A stretch of DNA of 22,953 nt, taken from the NCBI GenBank assembly GCA_026260175.1, contig JAKCWW010005890.1:7278-30230 (forward strand). The letters are read 5' to 3'. The notes under the pieces are model-generated. The model made no database searches, had not been told where the DNA came from, and saw nothing but the letters and a program-made list of their open reading frames with translations. Shown in pieces: positions 10,346 through 20,494 of this stretch (within the stretch, counting starts at the first letter, position 1; the number at the start of each line of letters is the position of its first letter). Source of the stretch: Reticulitermes lucifugus (taxonomy: Eukaryota; Arthropoda; Insecta; Blattodea; Rhinotermitidae). A program made the position numbers and the translations under genes.

Positions 10346-10372
10346 TACTTTCTGACGATTGAGGGAGAGTTA

Positions 10373-11343
10373 GGCATGGCCAGTGGGAAGTGGGTATATT
10401 TTTGGAACAGGGATTACATACCGGTGCACCTGAAACTGCACCCCTCGGCGATGCTGCCTTCATTTCCAACCGTCCTTAGTCCACGAGCTTCGGTCGCGCC
10501 ACGTATAACCTACGTGTTGTGCCATACTACGAGTCAAGGTTACAGCAAGGTGGAAATCCAGTGACTTACGTTGTATTCTGCGCGACAAATTAAATGATGT
10601 CTGTCGTGGCGCAATGAAACGATGAGAATATGATGGCAGGACTGATATTAACAGGGATCTTAATTTGCTGTTGCTGAATATAGTCAACGTGTTGACTTTA
10701 CAGTCACAGCACGCAGCAAACATTGGTTGTGTTTGTGTTTACGTGTCACCTCCAAGAATCTCGTACAAGTTACAGCAGTTCACCAACAGCACTGTCATGT
10801 TCCTGTTCTTTTCCACCTCCCTCCGCGGAAATAAAGCGGATAAGAACATAATAATTCTCAAAGATTGTCAGGATACAAAACACAGACCTGCACTGAATGG
10901 CGCTGGTGCTGTTTTCGTCACCCGCCCCAGCCCCTCGTTAGTACTCTCAGGAACATCTTACAGGATAGCCCTGCCTGTCCGTCCAACCGTCGTGCCACAA
11001 TATGGATGGTAATGAAACTGTATCGAGTCCGTCAGTCAGTAGGCTAACGGCGGTGTATCAGCTTTAGAGATACATGATGTGTAATGTGATGATTATGAAG
11101 AGCGGTGGAGAGGAAGCGATTGTCCCATATGGAATGTCTCCGCTTTCACAACGTAAACCGTCCCTCCATCGAACAACCGACTGTATTTTCACATACAGCC
11201 AGTGTCAAAAGCTACGGTTTCTTACATCGCTTGCGCTACAAATCTATCTTTCGCGATAACAAACGTTAGTATTCGCCGGAACACGTGGGACATTATGCAT
11301 ATAGATAACTTGTCATTTTATACATTTTAAATGCATTCGTTGG
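10373..11343. other. Unassigned region, no gene seen
   Basis: Overlapping frames of 60-115 codons occur on both strands, the longest at 10665-11012 (+), but none has a recognisable domain. I see no clear repeat. Confidence 0.4.
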
Positions 11344-11365
11344 TATATATATATATATATATATA
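11344..11365. repeat. (TA)n microsatellite
   Basis: A TA run directly adjoins the 3' tail of the minus-strand SINE at 11366. Such simple repeats at SINE tails are common. Confidence 0.9.
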
Positions 11366-11940
11366 AAGGTAAAGCAATCCCATTACAGGCCTTGGCAGGC
11401 CCTTAGGGCTCCAGGAGGTCGAGGNNNNNNNNNNNNNNNNNNNNNNNNNNNNNNNNNNNNNNNNNNNNNNNNNNNNNNNNNNNNNNNNNNNNNNNNNNNN
11501 NNNNNNNNNNNNNNNNNNNNNNNNNNNNNNNNNNNNNNNNNNNNNNNNNNNNNNNNNNNNNNNNNNNNNNNNNNNNNNNNNNNNNNNNNNNNNNNNNNNN
11601 NNNNNNNNNNNNNNNNNNNNNNNNNNNNNNNNNNNNNNNNNNNNNNNNNNNNNNNNNNNNNNNNNNNNNNNNNNNNNNNNNNNNNNNNNNNNNNNNNNNN
11701 NNNNNNNNNNNNNNNNNNNNNNNNNNNNNNNNNNNNNNNNNNNNNNNNNNNNNNNNNNNNNNNNNNNNNNNNNNNNNNNNNNNNNNNNNNNNNNNNNNNN
11801 NNNNNNNNNNNNNNNNNNNNNNNNNNNNNNNNNNNNNNNNNNNNNNNNNNNNNNNNNNNNNNNNNNNNNNNNNATCCTAGTAAGCGAGCAGCCGCAGACC
11901 CACGCCTTAGACCGCACGGCCACTGGGATCGGCATATAAT
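11366..11940 (-). mobile_element. tRNA-derived SINE, family C, interrupted by a gap
   Basis: The minus-strand head (right side, 11874-11930) reads CCAGTGGCCGTGCGGTCTAA, then GGCGTGGGTCTGCGGC. This resembles a tRNA-Ser or tRNA-Leu box A region as used by several insect SINEs. The opposite end (11366-11424) begins AAAGGTAAAGCAATCCCATT on the plus strand, followed by GGCAGGCCCTTAGGG, a typical outer part of the same kind of repeat. The middle, including box B, is hidden in 449 undetermined bases. The two sides could belong to two different copies. Confidence 0.6.
11425..11873. other. Assembly gap (449 N)
   Basis: A run of undetermined bases lies inside a repeat. The number of N may be an estimate and not a measured length. 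Confidence 0.99.
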
Positions 11941-11971
11941 ATAATTATAGTCTATAATTAGTCTCCTACAT

Positions 11972-11998
11972 GTTTCGGCCCTCTGGGGCCATTATCAA
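11972..11998 (-). ncRNA. Hammerhead-like motif 2 (putative)
   Basis: On the minus strand the sequence is TTGATAA (a variant of CTGATGA), TGGCCC, CAGA, GGGCC, GAAAC, ATGTA. The hairpin GGCCC/GGGCC joins the two core-like blocks with one unpaired T, or a T-G pair if the first G of GAAAC is used. A perfect 8-bp inverted repeat, TAATTATA/TATAATTA, lies next to it at 11942-11960. It has the same layout as the motifs at 4832 and 22629. Self-cleavage is not established, and two bases of the first core block are changed. Confidence 0.3.
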
Positions 11999-12000
11999 GG

Positions 12001-13885
12001 AGCTTCAAGTAATTACAAAGAGAAGTGTCTAGAGATACAACAGTGTATGTGTCAAAAAAATCACTTAAGCGTATACAGATCTGCTACTTGTAATGGCGTC
12101 TGTAGGCTTTTCAGGACAGGTCATGGAGCTTAAGACCCACCAAGATCGTCTCCTTTCCTGATAAAATGTATTTACATAAGCGGTATATACTGATAATTAG
12201 CGGATACACAACATAGAGCTGCTGCCTTGTGTCGTCCTTGTACTTACAAGTCTTCACGCAACTTCTAGGTCGTTAAGGCGTATCCCTACGAGGGGATGGA
12301 GATAAAGCTCCGCCGATTCTAGAATTCGCAACAAAATGAAGGTAAGTTGCCGCTTCATCACCAGGCAAGAGAGCCTGAGACTCGTTGAATACGAGACTGG
12401 AGAGGCCTCTTAGCCGGAATGGACACTGGTAATGAAAATAAGTCTATCTTCCTGTCGAGAATCGAGCCGCAGGCTGAATAGCCATATGCAGCCACTTTAC
12501 GGAACGGTCTGTTGGTCTGTAGACTTAAATAAATACGGACATACATGAGGCCTACACAACGCAGATTGCATCTTATAAATGTGCTAAATAATTATGCACA
12601 GTAGTTCGGCCAATAATGCATCACGTGACCCAGTCCGCATGCACCTTGGGGGCTAGTGGAAGCATTTCACACTGCACCTAAATCCGCGGAGCGACGTGTC
12701 CTGTCGCAGTATATATCTGTCCTTATCGAAATTTTAGGTGCATCTCAGAAACATAGTAGCTGGCTGTGACGCAATCCGAAACAGACAGGTTATATAATAT
12801 AGGCTAATTGAAGATGAAGTTTGGTTGGCGAAACTCACGGACACGGGACGCTGTTGGAAGAGTGGCAAGATGTGGAGTACACATACCGTTCCATACGTGT
12901 TATTTGCCACTTATGGCACGTTCGCAGTGAAAAGTTGTGAAAACGCTATTATTTCGCCATGTCTGTGAGTCTGTCTGTCTATCTTGAGAACCTCTATACG
13001 GACTTTCATGACATTCGAAGCTGCGAAATTTTTAGTAAACATTATTGGCGGATTACAATTTTGGTCGAAGTCGAACACAAGCGACGGACACCTTACGTGA
13101 ACAGAGATCTACACATGCGTTTATACGCATACGCACATCACTACTGCAACTCGATAAATATTTATCGGAACGAGAAGTGTTTCGAAACAAATCTGTACAG
13201 AACCCGAAACTCGCATTTTCTACTCAGTACACTTTTTTTCTGTAAGTCTTAAGGGATTGCGACATAATTACAAAGGAGTGCGAGCGACAGAACCCTTCCG
13301 CTATGCGGGTGTTTCTAAACTTGCGTATTCGACAGTCAGTAGTGGCTGAGGTCTCCGTTCTTCTGGGGTGTGGCGCTGCTTCACTGGGTGAGTGGTGTCC
13401 GTTTCGAGACAACGTAGCGGTCTCAACTTCAACGTCGAAGTATGCTATTGTCAATTATTAAATGATGGTGCCTCGGACCTGAGTGTATAGGTTCGTATGC
13501 ACAGAAACGCGTATTTCACTAAAATGCAGTTAATCATACTGGTACAGGTCATTCGTTAGATTTTGGCCGGGGAAGAACCTAGACGAGCTGGTGGATGGGC
13601 CTGCTCTGTTTACATGAGATGACAAGGGCAGGGTATTTGTTTCATTTCGTCCGACAATCCAAGCAATAAAAGCGACTCGCTCCTAGCATGCTGCTTGAGA
13701 ATCCCACGCCCCAAAAAGTAACAAATGACCTGGTTATACCACCGTTCCTTTATAAAAATGTCGCATCCACAATAAAAAGTTGCAAAAATGCGCCTGTAAA
13801 CTTCGTATTGTCTCCGTCTGCCAGCAGGTAACAACTCGAGAACCTGTTAACTGGTTATTACGACATTTGATGTTTGGTAGGTAAA
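12001..13885. other. Unassigned region, no gene seen
   Basis: A stretch near 12270-12325 (GAGGGGATGGAGATAAAGCT) resembles the 3' block of SINE family A in reverse, as a short remnant. The frame at 12959-13252 (+, 97 codons) has an ATG but no recognisable domain. Nothing else is identifiable. Confidence 0.4.
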
Positions 13886-14160
13886 GGATAAGTGAGCCGG
13901 GTTTGTGTAGGTTACGGGATAGACGGTCCAGGGTTCGAATCCCAGCAGGTACAAGAGATTATTTCTTCTTCAAAAGTCGGTTGGCTCTGGGGTCTACCCA
14001 GTCTCCTATTCAATGAGTACTGAGGATCTCTCTCGGGAGCAAAGCGGCCAGAGCATGAAGTTAACGACTTGCCTCCATCTACTGCCGAGGTTCAGAATGA
14101 GTGGAGCTATACATCTACTCCCCCTATATGCCGTCATGGCGTGACCAGAGACAACTTTTA
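13886..14160 (+). mobile_element. tRNA-derived SINE, family A, copy 5
   Basis: This is the clearest family A copy. Box B GGGTTCGAATCCC is intact at 13931-13943, the body has GGCTCTGGGGTCTACCCAGT from about 13984, and the tail has CCCTATATGCCGTCATGGCG (14123-14142). The head preceding box B is tRNA-like but diverged. It forms an inverted pair with the copy at 14190-14460. Confidence 0.8.
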
Positions 14161-14189
14161 TTTTACAGTTACAGGATGAACGCAAAGTT

Positions 14190-14460
14190 GTGCCTCGACA
14201 ATCCATGAAGGCATGGAGGGAGACTAGAGGTAGGGCTCAACCCATTCTAACCCTGGCACTGGATGGAAGTGCCTGGTCAGCTACACGCCCCGGCCGCTTT
14301 ACTTTCGGGGAAAGAGCTCTCGGTAGCCACTGAATAGGAGGCTGGGTGGGTCCCAGAGCCAGTCTGGACTTTTGGAGAAAATAAAATATCTTGCTCCTAC
14401 CGGGTTTCGAGCCCCGGCCGTCCAACCCATAGCCTAGTGATTATACCGACTGCACCATAC
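14190..14460 (-). mobile_element. tRNA-derived SINE, family A, copy 6 (reverse)
   Basis: On the minus strand the head is GGTGCAGTCGGTATAATCAC then TAGGCTATGGGTTGGACGGC, with box B-like GGGGCTCGAAACCC. The body (CTGGCTCTGGGACCCACCCA and AAAGCGGCCGGGGCGTGTAG) and the tail (CTCCATGCCTTCATGG) follow in the same order as in copy 5. Only about 30 bases separate it from copy 5, with which it is inverted. Confidence 0.8.
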
Positions 14461-15289
14461 TTTTACAACAATCTGTCACCGAATTCAAATTTTGGTTAAA
14501 ACGAACAAGAATGATGGGTGCTATAGATCAAGACATACGTGCGTTTTTAATTCACTTTCGAGAGTAATTCCATAAACATTAGGCCTCCATTCTCTGACTT
14601 TCTCCGTTAAATCTTATGGGTACTGAGATAATAAAACAAAAGAGGGCGTACATGGCACTCTTGTTACGTGACGCGTACTTTTCCTAACTTGTTGATACAC
14701 CCTTGAACCTGGTACTCTGATGAAGATACGACTATACTGTTGTAAAGCTAATCAAAGTATGAATAAACCGCATACCAGTAATCAAATTACATCTGTTTTG
14801 TTAGCGTAAATGTTCACCACATCGAAAAATATTTTGAATTGAACGTGTAAATCCAAATCACATCTGTATTTTGTACTGTTGCTGCTTATTGTTTATACGG
14901 AGCAGGTGAGAAGAATGAAAAACTAGAGCTCACCTTCAAGTACATACTGTATTCATACTTGACTGATACGACCCAAACAACGTTTAGTGCAGACCCCTCA
15001 GTACCAAATTTCACCCAAATTCTTGTACATTCTCGGAGTTATCGTGCTGGACTAATGCGACTTCCCATTATGCTTTTATTTTACGTGCTTTGTACGGAAG
15101 GACGCATAAAAACTTTCCCGTTAAAAATGTATAAACACTCCTAAACTTCGAGGCAAAATCCTTTGATATTATGAACTTTACCTGCGTACGTAATGCTAAT
15201 TTTGAACACCGTAAGAAAGAAAGAAAGAAAGAATACTTCAGACGAATTTTCTAGCTTTTATATTACACAACTGATGAGTTGCACCAGCT
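14461..15289. other. Unassigned AT-rich region upstream of the THAP exon
   Basis: No gene is recognised. A degenerate plus-strand motif, CTGATGA followed by TGTTGTAAAGC, lies at 14717-14748. A (AAAG)n tract is at 15213-15232. The base composition changes sharply to GC-rich after about 15290. Confidence 0.4.
15213..15232 (+). repeat. (AAAG)n microsatellite
   Basis: About five AAAG units lie upstream of the CpG-rich block. Confidence 0.85.
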
Positions 15290-15391
15290 GTGCCGCAAGG
15301 AGTACACTAATTCAAAGCGTCCCAGACCCACGTGCAGTGTGCAATTTTGGAGCTCAAGGACGGTCCAGCGCAGTTCCCCCAGCCGACCGAC

Positions 15392-15399
15392 TTACGTCA
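15392..15399 (+). promoter_or_regulatory. CRE/ATF-like site TTACGTCA
   Basis: This octamer is one base away from the full CREB/ATF palindrome TGACGTCA and lies about 85 bases upstream of the THAP start codon. Short sites like this occur by chance, and no function is shown. Confidence 0.25.
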
Positions 15400-15482
15400 C
15401 GCGGTGCTCAGCGCTGTGGCTGGCAGGCAAGCTGCGGCCTGCTGGCACGCAGTCGAGGTGCGGCCATTGCCGGCTACAGAGG

Positions 15483-15976
15483 ATGCCTCAGTGCGCCGTG
15501 TCCACGTGTAGGAATAACCATCGCAAGACCAAGGGACGTCGAGTTAGGTACCACAGGTTTCCAGCAGAAGACGACGTCCGCAGCCGCTGGGTGTCAGTGT
15601 GTGGCCGCAGCTTCAACACAGCCACAGCGCGGGTGTGTTCCTTGCACTTCTCCCCCCACAGCTATGAGCGTGACGTGGAGCATGAACTGCTGGGACTTCC
15701 TCCCAGAAGCCGCCTCAAGCGGGGGGCTGTGCCGGACCGCGCTGTGCCCATCAGCCTGCCATCTCTTATCGGTAAATGGAAACAGCCACGTCAACGCCAG
15801 CAACAAGTGAACACTTCCAAGCGCGGGGGACGCAAACCCAGGACCCCACCGTGCGAAGACGAGGATGCGGCGGTGGCAGAGAATCGTGACGTCACCACCC
15901 GTTTCGATATTCTTCTTGCGTTAGGCCTCACACCCATCAACAAGAATCACCAAGATGGCGACGGCTACCGCTACGA
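15483..15976 (+). CDS. THAP zinc-finger protein, first coding exon
   Basis: The exon encodes about 164 residues starting with MPQCAVSTC. The THAP signature is complete: C4-x4-C9, 42 residues, C52-x2-H55, with the family-typical FP at 26-27, W36, F56 and a closing AVP block at 82-84. THAP domains bind DNA through this C2CH zinc fold, so a nuclear DNA-binding protein is expected. After the domain comes a basic stretch with an AT-hook-like RGGRKPRT (about 122-129), then an acidic patch (EDEDAA) and an LLALGLTPIN segment. The start is the first residue of the usual THAP domain. It has A at -3, a favourable context; the frame stays open upstream to 15279, but that part is not domain-like. The frame meets TAA at 15978, directly within GTAAGT, so the exon most likely splices at 15976/15977 and leaves two bases of a split codon. 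If it does not splice, the product is a 165-residue THAP protein. Which THAP family member it is, and whether it is host-derived or from a P-type transposon, cannot be told from this exon. Confidence 0.82.
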
Positions 15977-15982
15977 GTAAGT
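15977..15982 (+). other. Predicted splice donor GTAAGT
   Basis: A perfect GTAAGT follows the exon at CGA. The in-frame stop TAA lies inside it, which is expected when a coding frame runs into an intron. The acceptor and next exon are not identified in the window. Confidence 0.65.
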
Positions 15983-16140
15983 CTAACACGAAACTTTAAA
16001 CTTAGGATTAGTGAGTTGGATGCAGGCTATGAGGGGAAGGTTGGGGTAGGTGCGCCGTGCCATGCGTGAAGCTGCCTCGATTTGTTCGGTGTTGCTTCGC
16101 TCGTTTATATTGTGCGTGCGTATCGCCGCGTCAGTAGGGG

Positions 16141-17074
16141 ACCTTGCGGCATAAAATGTTACGTAACAAAGGTTAATTAACGACGTCGAATCACTTACAC
16201 AATGTGGGTGGGAGGCTACTCACGCGAAAATATGGCGTGGAAATGAATGCAATAAATTCATGTTAGACGTTCATGAATACTGTTATGACCTTTCGGGTTC
16301 TCACAGGGTCCGTTAAAACGGGATTTCTTGACGATCTTATTAACTACCGATTCCTCAAGAAAATCCTGCAGGGTGGAGTTGGATCAACACATATGGAAGG
16401 TAAAGGTAGAGAAACAAGTTAGGTTCCTCCATAACTTTCACCAACCTGACCAAACCAAACCAAGCTATACTACATGACGAAGACGCACTTGGTGTCAAAA
16501 CAGTTGTGGAACGTAGCGTAAATTCTGTGTTTGTTTATTTAACACCACTTTCTCATGAATGGCGATACCTAAAATAAATTCAGTAAGAAATAATAAAACT
16601 AACACATGCAGTCGGTCTCCGGGTTGAAATGAGAACCAAGGATCTCCTAAATTTGAAGGACTCCGAGCCATTCTAACGCGCGGTTCGCTGCTGAGTGCGG
16701 CGTGATGGGAAGGGTGGGTGGAGAGGTGGGGGGGGGGGTTGGTTACTACACCTTTTCTGGACTTTACCGGCGGTCGTTGCAGGAAAATCACCTCAAGGAT
16801 GCGTCGGAGAACCGAACCGGGTACCTCGTGAAAGCAGTAGACTGTAACCCTTCGTTTGCAAGTACCTCCTCCGCCGGTAGTTGCGAGAAACTCGCAAGTG
16901 TGTACAGTGATCAGTTTGTCAGAATTTTTTGTGTTGCAGTGTCGAGAGTATATTGATTTCGGATACCGAGCAGGCATGCTATGGGGCCTTGTCGCTTCCA
17001 CTGTCAGTCCAAAGGTTCCCAAACTGTGGTTCCAATACACCTGCGGAGGTTAAAAGCAGATTTACACCCGAGCC
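16141..17074. other. Presumed intron or intergenic sequence
   Basis: A minus-strand frame of 181 codons at 16495-17040 is not a convincing gene: it runs through repeat-like sequence near 16600-16740 and an 11-G run (16728-16738) that is read as prolines. A short GGTAAAGGTAGAG at 16398-16410 resembles the outer end of the SINE at 11366. Confidence 0.4.
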
Positions 17075-17240
17075 TCAGTACCATCTCCGTGAGGGAATAT
17101 AGGGAACGTGGAGGTAAAGCGCCACGCATTCGTAATCTCCAGACTAGATGGAGGTGAGTGGTGAGCTTCATGCTCCGGCTGCTTTACTCGTGGGAAAACA
17201 GTCGCAGGCACGAACTGGGTAGATTGCGTGGGTCACATGC
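17075..17240 (-). mobile_element. SINE family A, copy 7, partial (reverse)
   Basis: On the minus strand the order is TTTTCCCACGAGTAAAGCAG, CCGGAGCATGAAGCTCACCA, CACTCACCTCCATCTAGT, then CCCTATATTCCCTCACGGAG. These blocks match the body and 3' part of the other family A copies (AAAGCGGCC-GGGCGTG and CCTATATGCCGTCATGG). The tRNA-like head is missing. Confidence 0.6.
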
Positions 17241-20200
17241 AAGGACAAAGTGATGGAGAAGGCTGGGAGGCGAGCGCTTTATATTATGGCGCTTTAGGGT
17301 TGGTACTGCTGCATTTGTTTAGAAAATTTTATGTTTGTAGACCGTTCAAATGCGTAGTTGAGATGTGTATAGTTCGGGGGGAATGAACTTTGCCGCTGTT
17401 TTTCCTTTTCATTTCCCAGCTTCTAGGGCCGCAAAGTGGAATCTGAAACTATCGTTAGACGGTGTCAATTGAAGTGGTTTTGTCAGTTTTTAAGTGACGT
17501 GTGAGGATGATTTTGGACACTGACGTCTGAATGGGATTTGTATGTTGTAACTGGCCGTGTCGTCTCAACGGAGATACGGAATTCCATCGTATGATCGAGA
17601 ATAATATTAAGGTGCCAGTTAATTACTGCTTCATAAATAAATGATTGAACAAAGGATCTAAGTGCTTGGACGCAGAAATAACAGTTGAGCACTACAAACA
17701 GAAGTACGCATATAAGGTAACCAGAATATCCAAATGTCTACCCGACCATTATGTAGCGAAACAAAAGTAAAAGTTTACGAAGTGTCTTCTCTCATAAGGA
17801 CATATGCAAGAGAAGCGAGCAGAAAACACAAAACCATTACAAATTCTAGAAGTAACTGAAACAAGCGCACGAAGAAAGACCGTGAGGAAAACGAGGCTAG
17901 TGGACGTAAGAAGCCGAGACATTGGTCTTCAGCGTGATAACCCTGGAGGCCGTAGAATGGGTGCGTGATAGACGAAAACGAACTACGCTTCACGCATGGC
18001 GCCTGAAAGGATGGTCAGATTAGCACGAGGTAATTCACCTGAAGTACCGGAAACAGAGTGACTTGCGCTCACTAAAGAACGGCTGTTAGTCCGGCAACGA
18101 AGGGAACAAAATTAGGTGCCGGTACATTGAATATGTATTTGTTAAATTATTTCGGCTTTAAATATTTTACTAATTGTTACTAAACTTACATAGCCATCCA
18201 TTAATTGGCCAGATAAAGTGGCTATGGTATTTAGAGAGCATAAGCTTGAGGAACATTGAAAAAGCTGGCCGAGTGTATTAATGTATCCGGCTACATAGTC
18301 AGTTATTACAAACCTGAATTTCTGTACGACATCAGGATGTTCTTTGAAATATACAGCATTTATTGAGGGTATATTTTGTGGAATTGAAAGTAACAACATG
18401 CTGATGGCTGGCAGAGTCGAGAATATTTGAGATCCGTGCAGACATTAAACTACTTAGGCCAAATCGAAGTAGCAGCTTTTCGTAAAAAAGATATGCGATC
18501 CTTAGGTAGAGGTTCCTGTATTTTAATTTTTGAGGAAGGATAAGGTTTTAAACCACTGACTACATGTTCGGATTTTTTTTTCTTTGAGGTAGGGTGGGCA
18601 TATTCGTCGGGTAATGCTTGTAACAATTGAGATTTAGCTCAGAACCTTCTGTCTTCTCACTTGCTAGCTAAAAACCTATAGAGATTAAAATAAAAGAAAC
18701 TGTTATTTTGCCTGTTCAGTACGGTTGTAGAACGTTAAGAGAAGAACGAAGACTGGGGGTGTTCGAGAACACGGCGCTGGGGAACCTGTTTGGAACGAGG
18801 AGGAAGGAAGTAACAGGAGGCTGGGGAAAATTAGCTTGATGAGGAGCTTCATGGTTTGTACTCCAAGCCAAATATTATTAGAGTGATGAAGTCAAGGAGG
18901 AGTGTGGCACGCATGAGGCAGAAAACGAATACATGTAGGACAAGATCTTGCTGGTAAAATCTGAAGGAAAGAGAGAACTTGGAAGATCGAGTTGTAGTTG
19001 GGGAATAAGATTGACATTGATCTTAAACTGGGAGTGGGATTTGGATTCATCTGCCTCTGATATGGAAGCGATAGAGGCAATAGTAGAGATGCGTGAAATC
19101 AGAGTTTTGCTTTGTCCGTCATAGTATGGCGTGGACAAATTCCCCACGGACACCAGAAAATAACCGAGGGGCCTCGTATTGATCTCCCCAATACTCCTTT
19201 CGGCTGTTGAGAAACTGAACATGGCGGCTACATGGCTTCATGTGTCGACGCATGTATACAGTGAGCTTACCGCATTAGGGGTGGAAACATTTACTGATTG
19301 TTGTAAGCGTGCCGTCGTCGTGCAAGTGGCGCAGATTTGTTGAAAAGTTCTATAGTTACGCAGGTGGTCAAGAAAACCCACACTTTTTTTATGGAACCAA
19401 AAGGATTATTACCGTCTTCACAAAATCCTGCTCTTTTTTGCGGTCCATAACAAGGTACGTTTATTAATGAGGGAGTTGTCAGATCTTCGCCCAGTCACGG
19501 TACTGGAGTACTGTCCTTTGTTTGCTGTCCGTGAGCGCGTATTCATCATCGCGTACCCTGCCTGGAGGCAGTTGTATTCATTAGCAACTTAAGAACGCTC
19601 CCTTCTGCTGTGACAAGATTCGCGACTTCTCATCGCCAAATTTAATAAAAGTACGTCATTATATCCGACTAGTAGCCTTCAAGAAGGACTGCTCCAGTGA
19701 GTTAATTCTGTCCGCATTTCGGCTATTAGCTTCATGCTCTGACAAGAGGCTCCGATTCCGTGGAAGGACTCTGCACCCAGGCTTTTCCTTGTCGTGAGAA
19801 CACTTGGCCTGATCCCGCCCTTGCGCCGATTTTCCTAACGAATTCCCCAAAAGATCCGTAGATGCACGGAACCAATATGTTTTCAGCAGCCAGTCCGACA
19901 CATACATTGTATGTCGGGAATTACTTGGTTTCCCCATTTCATGATTTACAATATAAACTATATCATGCTTGCGGATCTGTCTGTACTTCCTTCAGCTTGT
20001 CTTCCTGTACGTAGGATATCTCCCTGTTCAAGACAAGTTGCTGTTGCTGCAGCGCACTGCTGTCCATCCTGCTATGGCGAGTCCTAACGTAACTGCTATC
20101 TCAACCGGTTATCTCACTGCAAAGCTTCGGAACCGCAGTGTACATTATATTTAGCAAGGAATCTTCTTCCCATATGTTGTTATAATTTGGTATTGACTGA

Positions 20201-20494
20201 GACAAGGTTGGAAACGTAAATACTACAAAAGGTCACTGAGTGTCTTGTATTCGTTCTGTGCTGTATAGCGTATTGCATTTCTGCGTATGTTCACGTATTG
20301 TGCATACAAATCTGCTGTTGCCAAACTAACTGCACTGCAGAGCGCGCATTGTGCAGTCATTTACTTTCTTTGTATTTCGTTATGTATCACATCAAAACGT
20401 ATTTAAAAAAAAATTACGGACTTGCACTACAGCGCACTGAGGAACCTGGACTTATTGCGAAGATACGGCTCCAGTCTGTCTTTACGTTCGGTTT
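17241..20494. other. Unassigned AT-rich region, no gene seen
   Basis: This is the longest stretch without an assigned feature. Frames up to 114 codons occur (18878-19222, minus), but no domain, repeated motif or splice structure could be recognised in any of them. It may contain introns or old repeats too diverged to see by eye. Confidence 0.4.

Larger units (their letters stand above)
9459..10370. mobile_element. Mariner-derived foldback element (inverted 3'-end duplication)
   Basis: Both ends carry the same inverted terminus: CAGAAAGTAATGCCTCCT at 9469-9486 on the plus strand and its reverse complement at about 10337-10354. TA dinucleotides at 9457-9458 and 10371-10372 would fit mariner target sites, but the bases outside the shared terminus differ in length (10 versus 16), so the exact ends are uncertain. 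Inside, each arm is a copy of the last part of a mariner transposase gene plus its 3' untranslated part, pointing outward from a junction near 9960. The arms are diverged and unequal: the left holds a (TTTC)n insertion and a deletion of about 16 bases compared with the right. The element lacks a transposase N-terminus and cannot encode an active enzyme. Confidence 0.8.
15290..16140. promoter_or_regulatory. CpG-rich region around the THAP exon
   Basis: The stretch is visibly richer in G, C and CpG than its surroundings, in contrast with the AT-leaning sequence on both sides. It covers the THAP coding exon, about 190 bases upstream and about 160 bases of the presumed first intron. In many insects such a pattern marks an unmethylated promoter and first exon of a broadly expressed gene. 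No TATA box is evident. Confidence 0.45.

Noticed and set aside
11327..11935. 202-codon minus frame
   Set aside because: Almost all of it is the assembly gap, so the frame is meaningless.
12959..13252. 97-codon plus frame with ATG
   Set aside because: No domain, no codon-use signal and no splice evidence. This length is expected by chance in the window.
15193..15810. 205-codon plus frame overlapping the THAP exon
   Set aside because: It is a different frame of the same GC-rich DNA. The complete THAP zinc signature is in the other frame.
16590..16665. Segment resembling the 3' part of a dispersed repeat
   Set aside because: It felt familiar as insect repeat DNA, but I could not tie it to another copy in the window or to a named family.
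16495..17040. 181-codon minus-strand frame
   Set aside because: It crosses repeat-like sequence and an 11-G run, has no recognisable domain, and shows no splice or promoter context.
17775..17993. Minus frame with a hydrophobic stretch suggesting a small membrane protein
   Set aside because: A single hydrophobic run in one short frame, with no family resemblance and no gene context, is weak evidence.
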